Assembly (NCBI RefSeq): GCF_016545825.1
Contig: NC_052616.1
Coordinates: forward strand, 56,302,538-56,366,537
Direction: 5' to 3'
Origin: Eucalyptus grandis
Lineage: Eukaryota > Streptophyta > Magnoliopsida > Myrtales > Myrtaceae
Length of the DNA stretch: 64,000 nt
Shown: piece by piece, positions 52,663-64,000 of the stretch
Numbering within the stretch: position 1 is the stretch's first letter
How the letters are laid out: every line of letters begins with the position of its first letter
Notes under the pieces: generated by a model
Databases searched by the model: none
Told to the model about the DNA's origin: nothing
What the model saw: only the letters and a program-made list of their open reading frames with translations
Program-made: the position numbers and the translations under genes

Positions 52663-54674
52663 AGATGGATTTGCCAGGAGTAAGGGGCGACATAATGTGG
52701 AATTAGTAAGTTGGGGCTGAAATGAATTTTTAGAAAAGCAAAATATTGTATTTATTTCCCTTTATTTGAGAGAGAAGGACAAACTACACACATATATAAA
52801 AGCATAACTGAATACATGCATCTGCATCAAAAAAATCTCTATGATTTGCTGGTGCTCCCATAGAGCCCATTTGAAAAAATAATGAATAAAAGCGGTTGGA
52901 CAATGATAAGAGAAGTATGGATCAATCATAGTTCAAGCATATTATGCTAATAGAACTCACATTAGTTACTACTTGTAGAGGTTTGAGAGAAAATTATTGT
53001 TAGAATAATGACCAAAAGTTCTGGAAGAATGCCAATTCTTCCTTTTAACACAATCAGCAGCACTAAACTGTTGTAGGAATAGCTAAACAAGGGATTTAAT
53101 CTACCATACACTATGTGTAGCACAATTCCTTTGCATAACATATCAAATCAGCAATGACATAGGACAAGCTTTTTCTTTAAGCCCTAAAGACTCAATTATT
53201 TGCTAGTTCAAGAGCAACTAATCTAGTTTCCCAAACTAAGCTTGTTTATCTTCCTAGTTCCCTCCTAAAGTGGCACCTAACTCCCCTTGTAATGCCACCA
53301 AAGTTTGTCTTCTCTAATTAAATCTCAAGAAGCTAAATAGGTTTAACCTCTAGGGCTATTAGAGTCTATATCCCTAAATTAGCACATGTTTCTACTTAAT
53401 GCATTTATGGACTATCCTCCAAAATTCTAAGGATAGGTTTAAGCCTTACTAGACAACTTGTCCCACAAGTTCACTCTTAATTAATCCAAATTCAAGAAAA
53501 TAAAGTATAAATAAGAGGACTATTGAATTATTGTCTTAATTGGGCAAGAATATCTTGAGATCGCTCGCGATTGGCACTTGTAATAGGACCAAGGTTTGTG
53601 TCTAAGTTTTGATCGGAATTGGCCTTGATGCGACCTATGCTAATTAAGCGGCATCAGTGGTGCTTGCATGGTGAGACCCTAACTGAGGTTGACGCCTATT
53701 TGGGGTTCTGCACGTGACCCATGGTTGAGCCTAGTCGATCCATAAATAACCCTCAGTTATCTTGTAATCATGTAGGATTGATCAACTCGCCTTGGCTCAC
53801 AGTCATGTGGAATCAGATTAGGGTCGTTCACAAATGGTACGGTAGCCGTGCAGAGTCACTCACGACTGGTATATATACTCGAGCCGAATCAATCGATATC
53901 CATCCATCGATTGACTCATGATGGCACATGATTGTCCACATCGATCCTTGTCATTGAAAATCTTTTCATGGTCAAACACTCTGGTCGAATGTAATCCTAA
54001 TCCAAAGTCGCCTTACTCCTAATCAGCTAGTTGGCTCGTGAACAATCCCTAGGATTGACTCACATTCTAATCTCATTATCAGTGTATCAATCATTACTCC
54101 ATTCCTTGCGCTTGAGATATAGCTCCAAATTAAGGATGTCACAGGACATATAGAGTTAGTGCACTAATTTACCAAGGCTTCCATTCAAAGCTTATATCAC
54201 TTCTCCTTCCGCCTTCTGCCCAATAGGGAATGCTTTTGTCTTGAATCATTATCCCTTATGAGATCTCTTATCTTGTCAGGAAACCTTTGCCAACTCCCAG
54301 GTAGGCTCTATCAATTGCTAACGCCAAGTTGGTTTCCATGCCTCTGGCTATGCCCTGCTTGGTCCCCCTACATATTGAAGGTTTTGTAGCATGTCGTCAT
54401 GAGCACTTAAGAGAACAATTAACTTAAAGAAGAAAACACAGAGTCGAGAAGAAAAAAGTCATCCATAGAATTTCCAATTAAATAGAACCTCCCCATTGTT
54501 CACTAATGGTATCCACAGAAGGCCAAGCAGATCAAGGCCTGTGAAGGTATTACATAAAACAATTACTTGTATCATCGGGCGTATGATTATGTAATTGTCA
54601 CTCACTCCATTGAACGATTGCCATATTGATCTACTAATGGGTTGGTCTATACTCCGAGGGAAGAAGGCCGGACG
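52663..54674. other. Spacer without recognisable gene, 3' of CRK-D
   Basis: No protein motif or repeat with clear borders was recognised. The last few hundred bases are the 3' flank of the CRK-D pseudogene. Confidence 0.5.
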
Positions 54675-54881
54675 TCAAGGCTGCGGCATAATGACAGGCC
54701 AGCTGTTGAGCATGTGACGCACTATCGCCACAGTGGGTCTATCAACCGTATCTTCTTGAACACAAAGTAAGCTAAGGTGTAGGCATCTCAACACTTCCAT
54801 CTCTTCAATGCAATTCTAGGATGGCCGGGTCCAAAATTTCCAATGGCATCCCGCTTCTCCAATGTCTCCATGCCTGTTTAC

Positions 54882-55882
54882 TGAGAGTGCTAGTATGAAC
54901 ACGTAGAGGGGGGTGAATAGGTGTTTAAAATAAATCTTGGCAAATATATGCAGAATAAAATAAATTTCGAGTAAAACAAAGGAGTTAGGGAAGAGAATAA
55001 GAACACAAGGTTTATAGTAGTTCGGCTTAATCCAAGCCTACGTCTACTCTCCCACGCTAACAGCCTTCTTGGCTGGATTCCACTATGCAATCAACAAGAG
55101 ATTACAACTTTGAGTGCAAACACTTACTAGATCACACTATCTCACTAAGTCACTCTTTTGGTATTTCTCTCACGATCACAAATGTTTAAGCTCTCCAAAG
55201 ACAAGTGTATGATTGAAGGTCGCTCAGACTTTAGAATTATAAATTCTACGCTCTATCTCTTACTTGCTCATCGATCCTTCATCTCCTTAAATACTTCTCC
55301 ACTTCCAAACTAGCCGTTGGACAGTATCTCAGAGAATTGTCTTCCAATATACCCATTGGACAGCTCTGTATCTAGAAGATTTGGTAGCCGTTGAGTGACA
55401 AAGGTAGAATCCCAAATTGATTCCGATCGCCCATACAAACGAAATATTGGTTTCCATAAGTAAAGCTTCTTCGTATAGAAAGTTTTTGTCTTCAAGATCC
55501 AATCGTCAATCAATTAGATTGAGTCAATCAAATCAATCTTGATGTGGAATCCAAACCAGATCACTAGCCGTTGTATGATTGGGCTTGAGTTACAATTCAT
55601 CGAATCTAGATGTAAAGTCTGAGAGTAATAGACTTTACAATCTAAGTCTGAGTGCGATAGACTTTACAATCTGAGTCTGAACATATTCTACTTCAGCATA
55701 GAGTTTGTCTTCTGGTTTAGCTTCAACATAGAGTCTGTTTTCTGGTTCTTCCAAGAATAGACTTTGATAATATCTTTTACACATTCTATCATCTGCATAA
55801 TTTATTACTCAACCATCAAACATGTTAGTAGCCTTTGATTTATTTTGGCATCTTCAAAACATCATAAGGGATTTCCCTAACA
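54882..55882 (-). mobile_element. Solo LTR of a Sirevirus-like copia element in the last intron of CRK-D
   Basis: 1001 bp with TSD TTTAC on both sides (54877-54881 and 55883-55887). In minus orientation it starts TGTTAGGGAAATCCC and ends GCACTCTCA. It shares the GCCGAACTACTATAAACCTTG region and CCAGCC...GTG motifs with the LTRs at 15990 and 23148, so it is a third subfamily. No internal domain is present, so LTR-LTR recombination removed the rest. Confidence 0.93.
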
Positions 55883-57528
55883 TTTACAATCCATTTGAAA
55901 GAAAACGCTCTTGGTAAATTGTAGCATTAATTCAATCAATCATATAATTAGTATTACACAAGTTATGTTAACCAAAGTTGCGATACTGAAGTTATGTTAG
56001 TTTGGACAAGGCAAAGTGTAGATGTACTTCCTTTATCAAAGTTCGGCCCAACTCAATCAAAATACTAGAGTGTTGTGTTACATTTGCATCATAACCTGGT
56101 CAGTGACCATAATACAAGCAACTTACATAGCTAGCTTAATTTTCACCTCCATCTAATTGACATAAATGATCATTCTTCTTCCCAATAATTATATCTAGAG
56201 GTAGGACGCCGAAACTATAGACATTGGATTTAATTGAGAATTTCCCACTTCTTGCATACTTTGGAGGCATGTAACCCTTGCAAATGAAAAAATCACATCG
56301 ATTATAACACACATGTACCTAAAATAGAGGATATAACAATTCAATCTAAGTGTGCTTGAATCGATGCCACGTATGAAGTCACATTTAGGAAGAACACATC
56401 TCTTGACATGACCAAATCATTAGCCAATGTAATGAGAATTTGAAACTTACAAAGTCCCCACAATTTTTTCAGGGCTTGCATGAGTTTGATCAACTCCAAA
56501 AATCCTAGTCGTGCCAAAATGTGAAATCTTTGGGTTCAAGCTATAGTCTAACAAAATATTACTTGCTTTCAGGTCACGATGAATAATTTTAAATCGGGAA
56601 TCTTCATGTAGATGGTGCATTCCACGAGCTATTCCCCATGCTATCTTATAACGTTTTAAACAATCCAATTGCATACTCTTTCTCAGGATCTGCACAATTA
56701 GTGAGTTGTCTTGCAATTTAGTAATTGGTCTAGCTTGCTAGATCAGATACCTATTTTCAAATGCAATTTCATTGTATTATGAGCAAGAGGACGACATTAC
56801 AAGAGAAGACAGTTGCACTCTCAAGTCAAACTTACCTTACAAAAAGTAGTCTAGGCTTTTGTTAGGCACAAATTCATAAACAAGAAGCTTTTCTTCTCCC
56901 TCCAAACAATATCCAAGTAGTTGCACGAGGTTTCAATGTTGAAGCTTCGCAACCAACGTAACTTCATTCTTAAATTCTTCAGCACCTTGTCTTGAGCTCA
57001 GAGATAAACTTCTTCATGGCTATATCCTGCCCATTGGGAAGCCTCCCCTGAAATGATTGTTTTAGTTGTTTCCTTTTCTTTTGACATTAGTCTTTCTAAT
57101 AAACATAAGCGGTTCTTGATGTATCCAACTAGTAATACCTGGAAAACTTCACCAAATTTGCCTTCTCCCAACTTGTTTTGATGAGAGAAATTTTTTGTAG
57201 CAGCTTGTATTATAGCTAAATCGTCTTGCAAGGATCCCTCGTTTGTAATTTCATTCACACCTACTTGACGAAACAACACGAGACTGGTCATTTCAATGAA
57301 GGCATAGAACTTGTCCAAGCCACGGACACAATGCTTTCAACACGAACCTAGTCAATTACCGGCTTCTTCTCAGACGATCTCATGGTTCTTGGCGCTTTCC
57401 TCTGAATGAAAGAACAAGCAAGGCAGAGAAACACCATAAGTACGCCAACTGGAAATGCTACTGCAGTGATTATCATCACAATGGATTTATTGCTTCTTAC
57501 TGCATATGGAGGATCATGCTTTTTAGCT

Positions 57529-57586
57529 GGGGAAAATTATTAAAAAAAGCTCTAAACTTATTGCAATTATGTCAATTCAGCCTAAA

Positions 57587-57649
<63 letters not shown>

Positions 57650-58124
57650 TTGTCAATGGACTCCTTAACCTAATTGCATTTATGCCAGTTTAATCCATTG
57701 AGCCAATTTTGACCGACCAGCACTGACATGGATATTGGTTGTCCTATGTGGTGTTACCAGTGTTGATGTGGACAATCTTAACAATATTTTAAAATGTTTA
57801 TGATTTTTTTATTTTTTTCATTTTTATTTATATTTTCACTTCCTTCAACCTCATGGCCTCTAGCGAGGACTCAAGCCTCACCAATGGCTAGGCAAGGCAC
57901 AACCTCGCCGAATCTCTCGAGGTTGAGCCTTGCCCATAGCCAGCGAGGAGGAGCCTCACCCACCTAGCGATAGCCTAGGCGAGACCACCCTTGCGGCCTC
58001 TAGCCAAAGGCTAGGCGAGGCACGATCTTGCTTGATTTCTTGAGGTCAGGCCTTGCCTAACCATGGGCAAGCTCCCCGAGGCCAACAAGACAAAGGAATC
58101 GAAGAACCAAAAAAAAAAAAAAAA

Positions 58125-58163
<39 letters not shown>

Positions 58164-58297
58164 GAAAAAAATAAAGAAAGAATATTAAAAATTATCTACA
58201 TCAACACTGATGGCGCCATGTAGGATAGCCGAGTCAAAATTGATCAGATTGATTGAATTGGCACAAATGCAACTACATTTAAGACTCAGAATATTGA
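57529..58297. mobile_element. MITE (CCTAAA..CAATT TIR family) in intron 1 of CRK-D
   Basis: The left end GGGGAAAATTATTAAAAAAA, then CTCTAAACTTATTGCAATTATG, is mirrored by TTGGCACAAATGCAACTACATTTAAGACTC at the right. The interior has a (TA)n run (57588-57641), a GC-rich core with GGCGAGG words (57850-58080) and an (AAT)n run (58126-58161). The far right terminus is degraded, so the border is approximate. Same family as 12503 and 63017. Confidence 0.65.
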
Positions 58298-59072
58298 GAC
58301 ACTTATGTATGTCCTCCTAAGCCCAATATTAATGCATTAAATGGATCGTAATCTAAGGTAATTTGATTGACTGATGCCCAAATTCTATCGTCACTTGTTT
58401 TGTAAATGGTTTGATCTGACATAAGAAATTTAAGCAATGTGGATTTACAAATAAAGTAGACAATATTAATTTAGTAAATTATCTGATACAAGTATCTAAA
58501 TAAGTGGATCACATTTAAATATCAAATATGAGTCCAACAAATTATTCTGTAAATCAATTTATAAGTGCGATTTAGTTTCCCGTGCACTGTTCTAAAAAAA
58601 AAAAGAGTTGAAAAGCCTTCTTAAAAGGACTCTTTGCAAGTCAAAGTCTACTTGAATTTGAGTGGATTCGACCAATGGCAAATTATTGCCAGTCCCTCGT
58701 CGTCCACTACTGCCCGTGTTTACCGGAAAATGCATGCATCCACTCGATCATGACTTGACTTTAAGATGGCATTTTTCTTTTTTCGGAAAAACATTATATA
58801 GAATCAATCAATATCGTAGTAGGATTTACATAATCAATTACCATGATTACATTGATCTGGATATTAAGTCTATCTTCATCTTTTGTCTTATTAAGTGAAA
58901 CAAAATTGACGACTGTATTATGATGAATGTTATCATGGAAAATCAATGATTAAACACCTTTTGTATAAGAAAGTTGACTAATTCCCAAGCAAAAAAACAG
59001 CTATTTAATCTCTAATATTGCTGCAAAGCAAAGGGTTAATTTTTGTTTTTAAAGAAAAACAATACTAGGTAC
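58298..59072. other. Remainder of intron 1 of CRK-D
   Basis: AT-rich sequence. The donor GTACCT at 59072-59067 follows exon 1. No other feature was recognised. Confidence 0.55.
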
Positions 59073-59924
59073 CTTTAGATCCGGCTGCCGGAGCAGGAGC
59101 AGGAGGAAGCCGGACCGGTGGTGGTGGCACTGACTGTCGTCACAGTCATCAACGCGCCGGCATTGTAAAAGCGGTACTCCTCAAACCTCACGTTGCAGGA
59201 TGAAGACAACACCCTTCCTCCCGTCGTCCCCTGAGGGAGACGTGCGACCACCCACCGGAGGCATGTGCCGCAGTCCGATTCTGTCAAGTCAGGCGTGCAC
59301 TCAGCGAGCGTGCAAAGCCGTTGCAAGCCCATGAACTCAGCCTCTGCGGTGGCCACTTTCTTCCCTGATCTGCTGCTCTGGGGCCTTTGCACTACAGTGT
59401 CCATGGTCTCTCCCAGGAGTTGACTGAACTAAGATCGGTGGTCTGTCACGTTCCAGCCGTTCGACTTGATCGACACAGGCATTTTTCGTAAGACCGAGTA
59501 AATAGGCTGATTCTTGTATCTCAGCATGCATTTGTCGTACCAGATGATGGAGGATCTTTTGCCGGGGCATCACCAGCCAATTTCTTCCACTGTGGTGGCT
59601 TCGCAGTCACTGCAAGTCATGGCATCGATGTCACCACGGCAGAGGAAGATCCCGTAGGTCTGGTGTGTCGGGTTCTGGCCAGCGGTGGCATTGGCGTACC
59701 CGCCATTGTGGCTGCTGCTGTCTCTAGCGGAATCGGCGCCTGAGGAGGAAAGTGATAAGAGGAGTCTGTTGAGGTTCTTATGGTAGGTGGAATTAGGAAG
59801 GAAGGGTGTGGCGTTGGGGCAAAAGTTGTCGATTAAAAATAGGTGCTGCTTCGCTCGTGTGAGAGATGCCTATGAGCAATTTGATGGAGAAAAGGAGGAG
59901 GGAGATGGTGAAGGGAGAGCTCAT

Positions 59925-62254
59925 GTTCTGATGGATATATTACCTTTGGCTTTCGTTGGTTATTGTGATGTTCTGACAGTCTAACCTTTTTGGTTATCAT
60001 AAGCTTGTATAAAAGTGCAATTTTTGGTCCTTAAATTTGTATTTTTCTCTCGATCGAGTCCATGAACTTCTGAGTTGTCTAGTTAAATTCTCGATCTCAC
60101 GTTATCTTTCTATTCAAGCCCCTCCCCGTTCCGAATTCGGTCAAACGCGTAGCCGACAAGAGTCCACCTTCAAAATACTTTTTGCTATTCTGTAAGGCAA
60201 TTCACCATGGGACCGAAGGAAATCTGGCAAATTGACCGACCTGTTTAGAGCCAAGCAGACCATTGGACAAACTGAATATATACCATACCAGGGAGGTAAG
60301 CCCGTAAGTACCGGTCCTCACCGTCGCAGTACGAATAATGCCCTATCTGCTCACTCTAATACAATTAATGAGTGTCAACGGTTCGATTCAATTTGAGTTT
60401 CCCGAAAGTCTGGATCGAAATCAAACCGAACCATTTGGATATGTATTAACTTTGAACTAAACTGCACTCATCGATTTGGTTTGGTTTTTCAATTTTCTTT
60501 TCTGAAATATTAAAAAAGAGATTTAGTGAAATTTGAGAGAGAATGTGTAAATTATAATACTAAGAAGATGGACAATTTTCAGTTAAAATCAATTAACCAA
60601 ATTGAATCGAAACTATCCCAATTGGAGTAAAAAAAAAGGTTATTTTTTCATCATCTAAGACTTCTAGTCAGTTATGGCTTAAAGCTGCCAAAAACTTCTG
60701 TCATAAGCAGCTGGTATAGTTGATACCGCATGTGAACTTTTATGGACCACCACCAATTATTTTTAAAAATTGGTTGATAAAGTTGTGATAAGTAATATCC
60801 AAATGCTTATACATTTGGTCAAGTGGGTATGACGAATGGTATACATGGGAGCAGGGATGGATTTTGATAGAAAGTCTTGGGGTGCCAAGGTCTATTTTCT
60901 GGAAATTAAGAAACGGATAGCTCAATAAGTTAGTGGATACCATGAGAAAATCACTGTTATTAATATAAATGGATTCCCAATAACCTTATACTTTGAACAA
61001 GTAATGCACCAACACTCAAATACTTCACGTCCAGAAGATGAGCCAGACTTGCTTAGTCGTTTTCGTTTCCAAGTCTTCCAAATATCATGCTGGTCGTGTA
61101 GGTCACCACACGAGCTAACACTACTCGAAAAATCCAATACGCGATAGGCAAAACCGTACGCAGAAGTCAAAATAGGTCTGTACGCAATCGATTGTCATTG
61201 GTGAGGGTTTTGTGAAACCTCTCACTGCAAACATCAGGGACGGCTTTTTCAACCAAAAAAAAAAAAAAACATCAGGGACGGCTTAATCGCATGTCCGTGA
61301 AGGAGTAGACACTCGTCAACTCAATAATAAAAGATTGATAGAATTAATCTATTTATATATCATGATATCTAACTAAAAAATTATGTGAATCAATCAAAGA
61401 AATAAGAAGCTAAAAAGATTCGTAAGTATTAGAATAAGGGAAAATATACTGAGCCTCCCAGAGAAATGAAGACTAATGGGTGTGAAGCCAGCCTCCAACC
61501 GAAGAAACTTTCATGGAAAGACATCGTATGTTGAACGAGTACCATCAAGAGAAGTAGATGTCTAAAATCAGCACCATCAAATTAATTTGCAATGTAAAGA
61601 TCAATAACTTATTTAACTATGGAAAGAAAGTAGATGCTTACAAAAATAGCATAAGACTCCATTTGTTTCGTAAAAAATAAATGATTTGTAAAATATTTTA
61701 TTGAAAATGAAGATTGTTATCACTTGAAATAATGAAAAATATTTCATTATCGACAATAATATATATCTAAATATATTCGTGGACAATAAAATATTTTTAA
61801 TTCTATAATTTTTATAAGAAATATAAGTTTAGGAAATTGTTTTTCAAATAATTTATTTCCAATAAATGAATGAGCCCTAACAGTTGGTTGAAAAATGGAG
61901 GAAAGCACCATAGCAACCTCTCTAAAAGGTCGTCTGATTCAAGAGAATTCAAAATATCATGGATGGAGCACCCAAAGGTACCGAAACCCAATTTTTTTAA
62001 AAGTGAAGATTTGGGTAGTCTAGTGGATCTATGTACGATTTAACCTGAAATAGTAACAAACCCTTATACTAATCTTAATAACTATTATGAATTGCATGTA
62101 TAGAGTCTTCTTTTAGCACATGAGCCCCCTTGAGCAATTAACAGCTTATACTCCAAATACATAGATTTTTTTTGTTCATGAAAAATCTCAGTGAAAGGCC
62201 AAGCATTCTCACTGCGAGACCATCCGTCAAGAAGGATTTCGGTGTCACGACCAT
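59925..62254. other. Intergenic region between CRK-D start and CRK-E stop
   Basis: Copy of 637-2941. No gene. It contains the third copy of the conserved block at about 60910-61345 and the poly(A) micro-insertion. Confidence 0.7.
61247..61268 (+). mobile_element. Micro-retroinsertion: 8 bases plus poly(A), flanked by a 15-16-bp target duplication
   Basis: The insert is TTTCAACC followed by about 14 A. It lies between direct copies of (A)CATCAGGGACGGCTT (61231-61246 and 61269/61270-61284). The left copy of the segment has the target only once (about 1948-1962). This is the footprint of target-primed reverse transcription of the extreme 3' end of a LINE- or SINE-like RNA. Confidence 0.75.
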
Positions 62255-64000
62255 TCACCGGGGGTGCAATTCGGTTAATGACATGCCATTGGACGATGAA
62301 GCCATAGTCCTCCTGGTGGACTGGTCTGAGTCAAGCTCTTCCGTTTGGATGCTCAGTCCCCGCAATATACTTTGGATGGAGAAGGCTGGATGTCGAGGTG
62401 ATGGTGGGTTAATGTAATTGCTGCTGAGCATGAGAACTACGGTTGCCATGGTGGGTCTAATAGCTGGATCTTCCTGAATGCAAAGTAAGCAAATATGCAG
62501 GCATCGAAGTACCTCATCTCTTGAATATGAATCCATGATAGCTAGATCCAACACTTCCATGGGCTGGCCGTCTCTCCATTGCTTCCACACCTGCAAGAAT
62601 AATTCCAAAAAATCACCACGGAATCGTGATATGATTACTCATCATGCAAGACATCTGCATCTTGCAAAGGAAAAAAAAAACCATATATGACCAAGGAATA
62701 GGATAATAGTCACAAGTGTTTCTATAGGCTAAAGGACTAAGTTTTGCAGGAATTTCAATTTCACTTGGCAAAAATTACAGAAAATGCAATGTAAATATTT
62801 GTTGCAGTAGCATGGTGAAACTTACATAACTAGCAAGATATTCACCCCCATCCAGTTGGTGGTAGAAGTTATTTTTCTTGCCGCAAATGATCTCTAGAAG
62901 TAGTATGCCAAAACTATAAACATCAGATTTCACTGAGAACTCTCCATGCATTGCATATTCTGGAGACATGTATCCACCTGCAAATTTGAACATTAGCCAT
63001 ATGTATTTTGCAAATTTGGGAGAATTACCAAAAATGTCCTAAACCTATTACAATTATGCCAATTCAATCCTAAACTTTTTTTTTGATCAATTTAGTCCTA
63101 AACTTTTTATAATTATACCAATTCAGTTCATCCGGCCAAAATTGGCTGGCCGGTGTTAATGTGGATGCCGGCGAGGGACAGTCGACCGGCGAACGCTGAT
63201 GTATCAATTTTTTAATTTTTATTTTTTTTCAAGTTTTTAAATATATATTTATAATTTTATAATTTTTTTTCTCACCTTTTCCTTCCTTTAGTCAGCCAAC
63301 ACCGCCTAGAGGCAAGGGTCGGCGAGGTCAGCTCGTCGGCTACTAGCGAGGTTGACCCTCGCTTTGGCTAGGCGAGACCTTGCCGAATCTAGCGAGGCTT
63401 GGCCTCACCCGGCCTTGGCGAGGCCGAGCTCGCCGGATCTAGTGGAGCCTTGCTGGCCGGCCAGAGGAAGGAGAAGGTGAGAAAAAAAAATTATTTAAAA
63501 TTTAAAAGATATTTAAAAATTCGAAAAACATATATATATATATATATATATATAAAGTATATTAAAAAAAATTTCCACATCAGCATAAGCCGGCCGGCTA
63601 TCCCCCACTGGCATCCACGTTAGCGCTGGCCGACCAATTTTGGCCGGATGAACTAAATTGTTACAATTATAAAAGGTTTAGAACTAAATTGGCCAAAAAA
63701 AAAAAAGCTTTAGGGCTGAATTGGCACGATTGCAACAAGTTCATGACTTTTTTGGTAATTCTTCCTTGCAAATTCATATGCAGATCAATGAGCATTTGTA
63801 AATAGATCAAATGAGCAAGTCCCGCATTTAATTGCAAAGTCATCTATTCAAAAACTAAGACTTACAAAGTCCCCACGATTTTATTTGTGCTAGCCTGAGT
63901 TTGATCGACTCCAAAAATCCTTGCCATGCCAAAATCCGAAATCTTCGGGTTAATTTCATTGTCTAACAAGATATTGCTACATTTTAGGTCTCGATGAATA
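62255..64000 (-). CDS. CRK-E: C-terminal kinase exons of a CRK, runs off the right edge; possible frameshift at exon 6
   Basis: Exons on the minus strand: 62590-62255 (336 nt), 62977-62826 (152 nt) and from 63866 into the edge. The last exon encodes the kinase C-lobe end and tail ([25 protein letters not shown] to ELHPR) and is intact. Exon 6 encodes [32 protein letters not shown]. Compared with CRK-B, one extra base lies directly after the acceptor AG (GTGGATAC against TGGTTAC). As written, exon 5 to exon 6 splicing would shift the frame and meet a stop shortly after. Exon 5 keeps DFGMARIFG. Intron 5 is 888 nt against 130 nt in CRK-B because of the MITE. It may be a recently damaged gene or may use another acceptor; exons 1-4 are not in the window. 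Confidence 0.75.
63017..63765. mobile_element. Mutator-like MITE in intron 5 of CRK-E, with 9-bp TSD and an empty site in CRK-B
   Basis: Ends: TGGGAGAATTACCAAAAATG at the left; the right end is the inverted GGAAGAATTACCAAAAAAG. TIRs continue for well over 50 bases (CAATTATGCCAATTCAATCC). The TSD is TTGCAAATT (63008-63016 and 63766-63774). CRK-B has a single TTGCAAATT at the matching place (about 3693-3701), and the intron difference is exactly 749 + 9 bases. The core is GC-rich with GCGAGGC words plus a (TA)n run (63530-63555). Confidence 0.95.

Larger units (their letters stand above)
54675..59924 (-). pseudogene. CRK-D: cysteine-rich receptor-like kinase pseudogene, 7 recognisable exons
   Basis: Exon remnants on the minus strand: 59924-59073, 57499-57360, 57260-57139, 57047-56841, about 56689-56451, 56276-56127 and 54873-54675. 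Exon 1 has the signal peptide and DUF26 motifs (CTPDLTESDCGTC) but a frameshift after the signal peptide (59835-59839 run), TGA at 59570-59572 and a further TAG near 59433. Exon 2 keeps the membrane span, followed by a basic RK-containing segment. Kinase lesions: P-loop GEGKFGEV, a frameshift and a stop in exon 4 (QH*NLVQ), DFG changed to HFG, SPE changed to PPK, TAA in exon 6 (GGEN*), and a frameshift in exon 7 near 54820. HRDLK survives. A solo LTR lies in the last intron and a MITE in the first. It cannot encode a receptor kinase. Confidence 0.92.
59299..64000. repeat. Right copy of the segmental duplication (partner of 1-3927)
   Basis: Starting with ACTCAGCGAGCGTGCAAAGCC at 59299, the sequence is colinear with 1-3927 to the end of the window. 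Differences are scattered substitutions, small indels, a 749-bp MITE (63017-63765) and a micro-retroinsertion (61247-61268). It includes most of CRK-D exon 1, the intergenic region and the 3' end of CRK-E. Confidence 0.95.

Overview
The window is nuclear plant DNA, most likely from a woody eudicot. It has split genes with the exon sizes of plant receptor-like kinases, dense transposable elements of plant-specific lineages (Sirevirus-type Ty1/copia, chromovirus Ty3/gypsy, plant L1-type LINE, Mutator-like MITEs) and AT-rich spacers. The GC-rich bodies of several MITEs made me think of Myrtaceae, but that is a weak guess.

The gene content is a tandem cluster of cysteine-rich receptor-like kinases (CRK, DUF26-RLK), all on the minus strand. 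From left to right: CRK-A (1-636, only the broken first exon is in the window); CRK-B (2942-10707, seven exons that join in phase into a 667-residue kinase with all key residues); CRK-D (54675-59924, a heavily damaged pseudogene); CRK-E (62255 to the right edge, the last three exons). A gene between B and D is suggested only by a third copy of a conserved intergenic segment (15270-15720) and a short promoter-like match at 32809. Positions 1-3927 and 59299-64000 are two copies of one segment, so A corresponds to D and B to E. A and D share one nonsense codon, so that lineage was already dead before the duplication.

The rest is mostly mobile DNA. 15990-23015 is a Sirevirus-like copia element with an exact TSD and a large pol deletion. 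23148-32798 is a longer, mutated relative, truncated at its 3' end. 35839-36561 is a 251-bp tandem repeat interrupted by a nearly intact L1-type LINE (36562-42431, 17-bp TSD), and the repeat resumes at 42449. 44931-50088 is a chromovirus with a roughly 3-kb LTR carrying a G-box array, an internal deletion, and an exact TSD in an older hAT-like repeat. 51563-52654 is a Pack-MULE candidate that seems to carry the 5' end of a host gene. A solo Sirevirus LTR (54882-55882) lies in an intron of CRK-D. MITEs of at least three families sit in CRK introns and promoters.

Functionally, only CRK-B looks able to make a full receptor kinase: secreted DUF26 ectodomain, one membrane span, cytosolic Ser/Thr kinase. 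Its relatives are decaying or carry lesions, and the transposons account for most of the distance between them. I see no tRNA, rRNA, CRISPR array or prokaryotic-type operon. The most unusual items are the Pack-MULE, the G-box array in the chromovirus LTR, the poly(A)-only micro-retroinsertion at 61247, and the one-base insertion at a splice acceptor of CRK-E.
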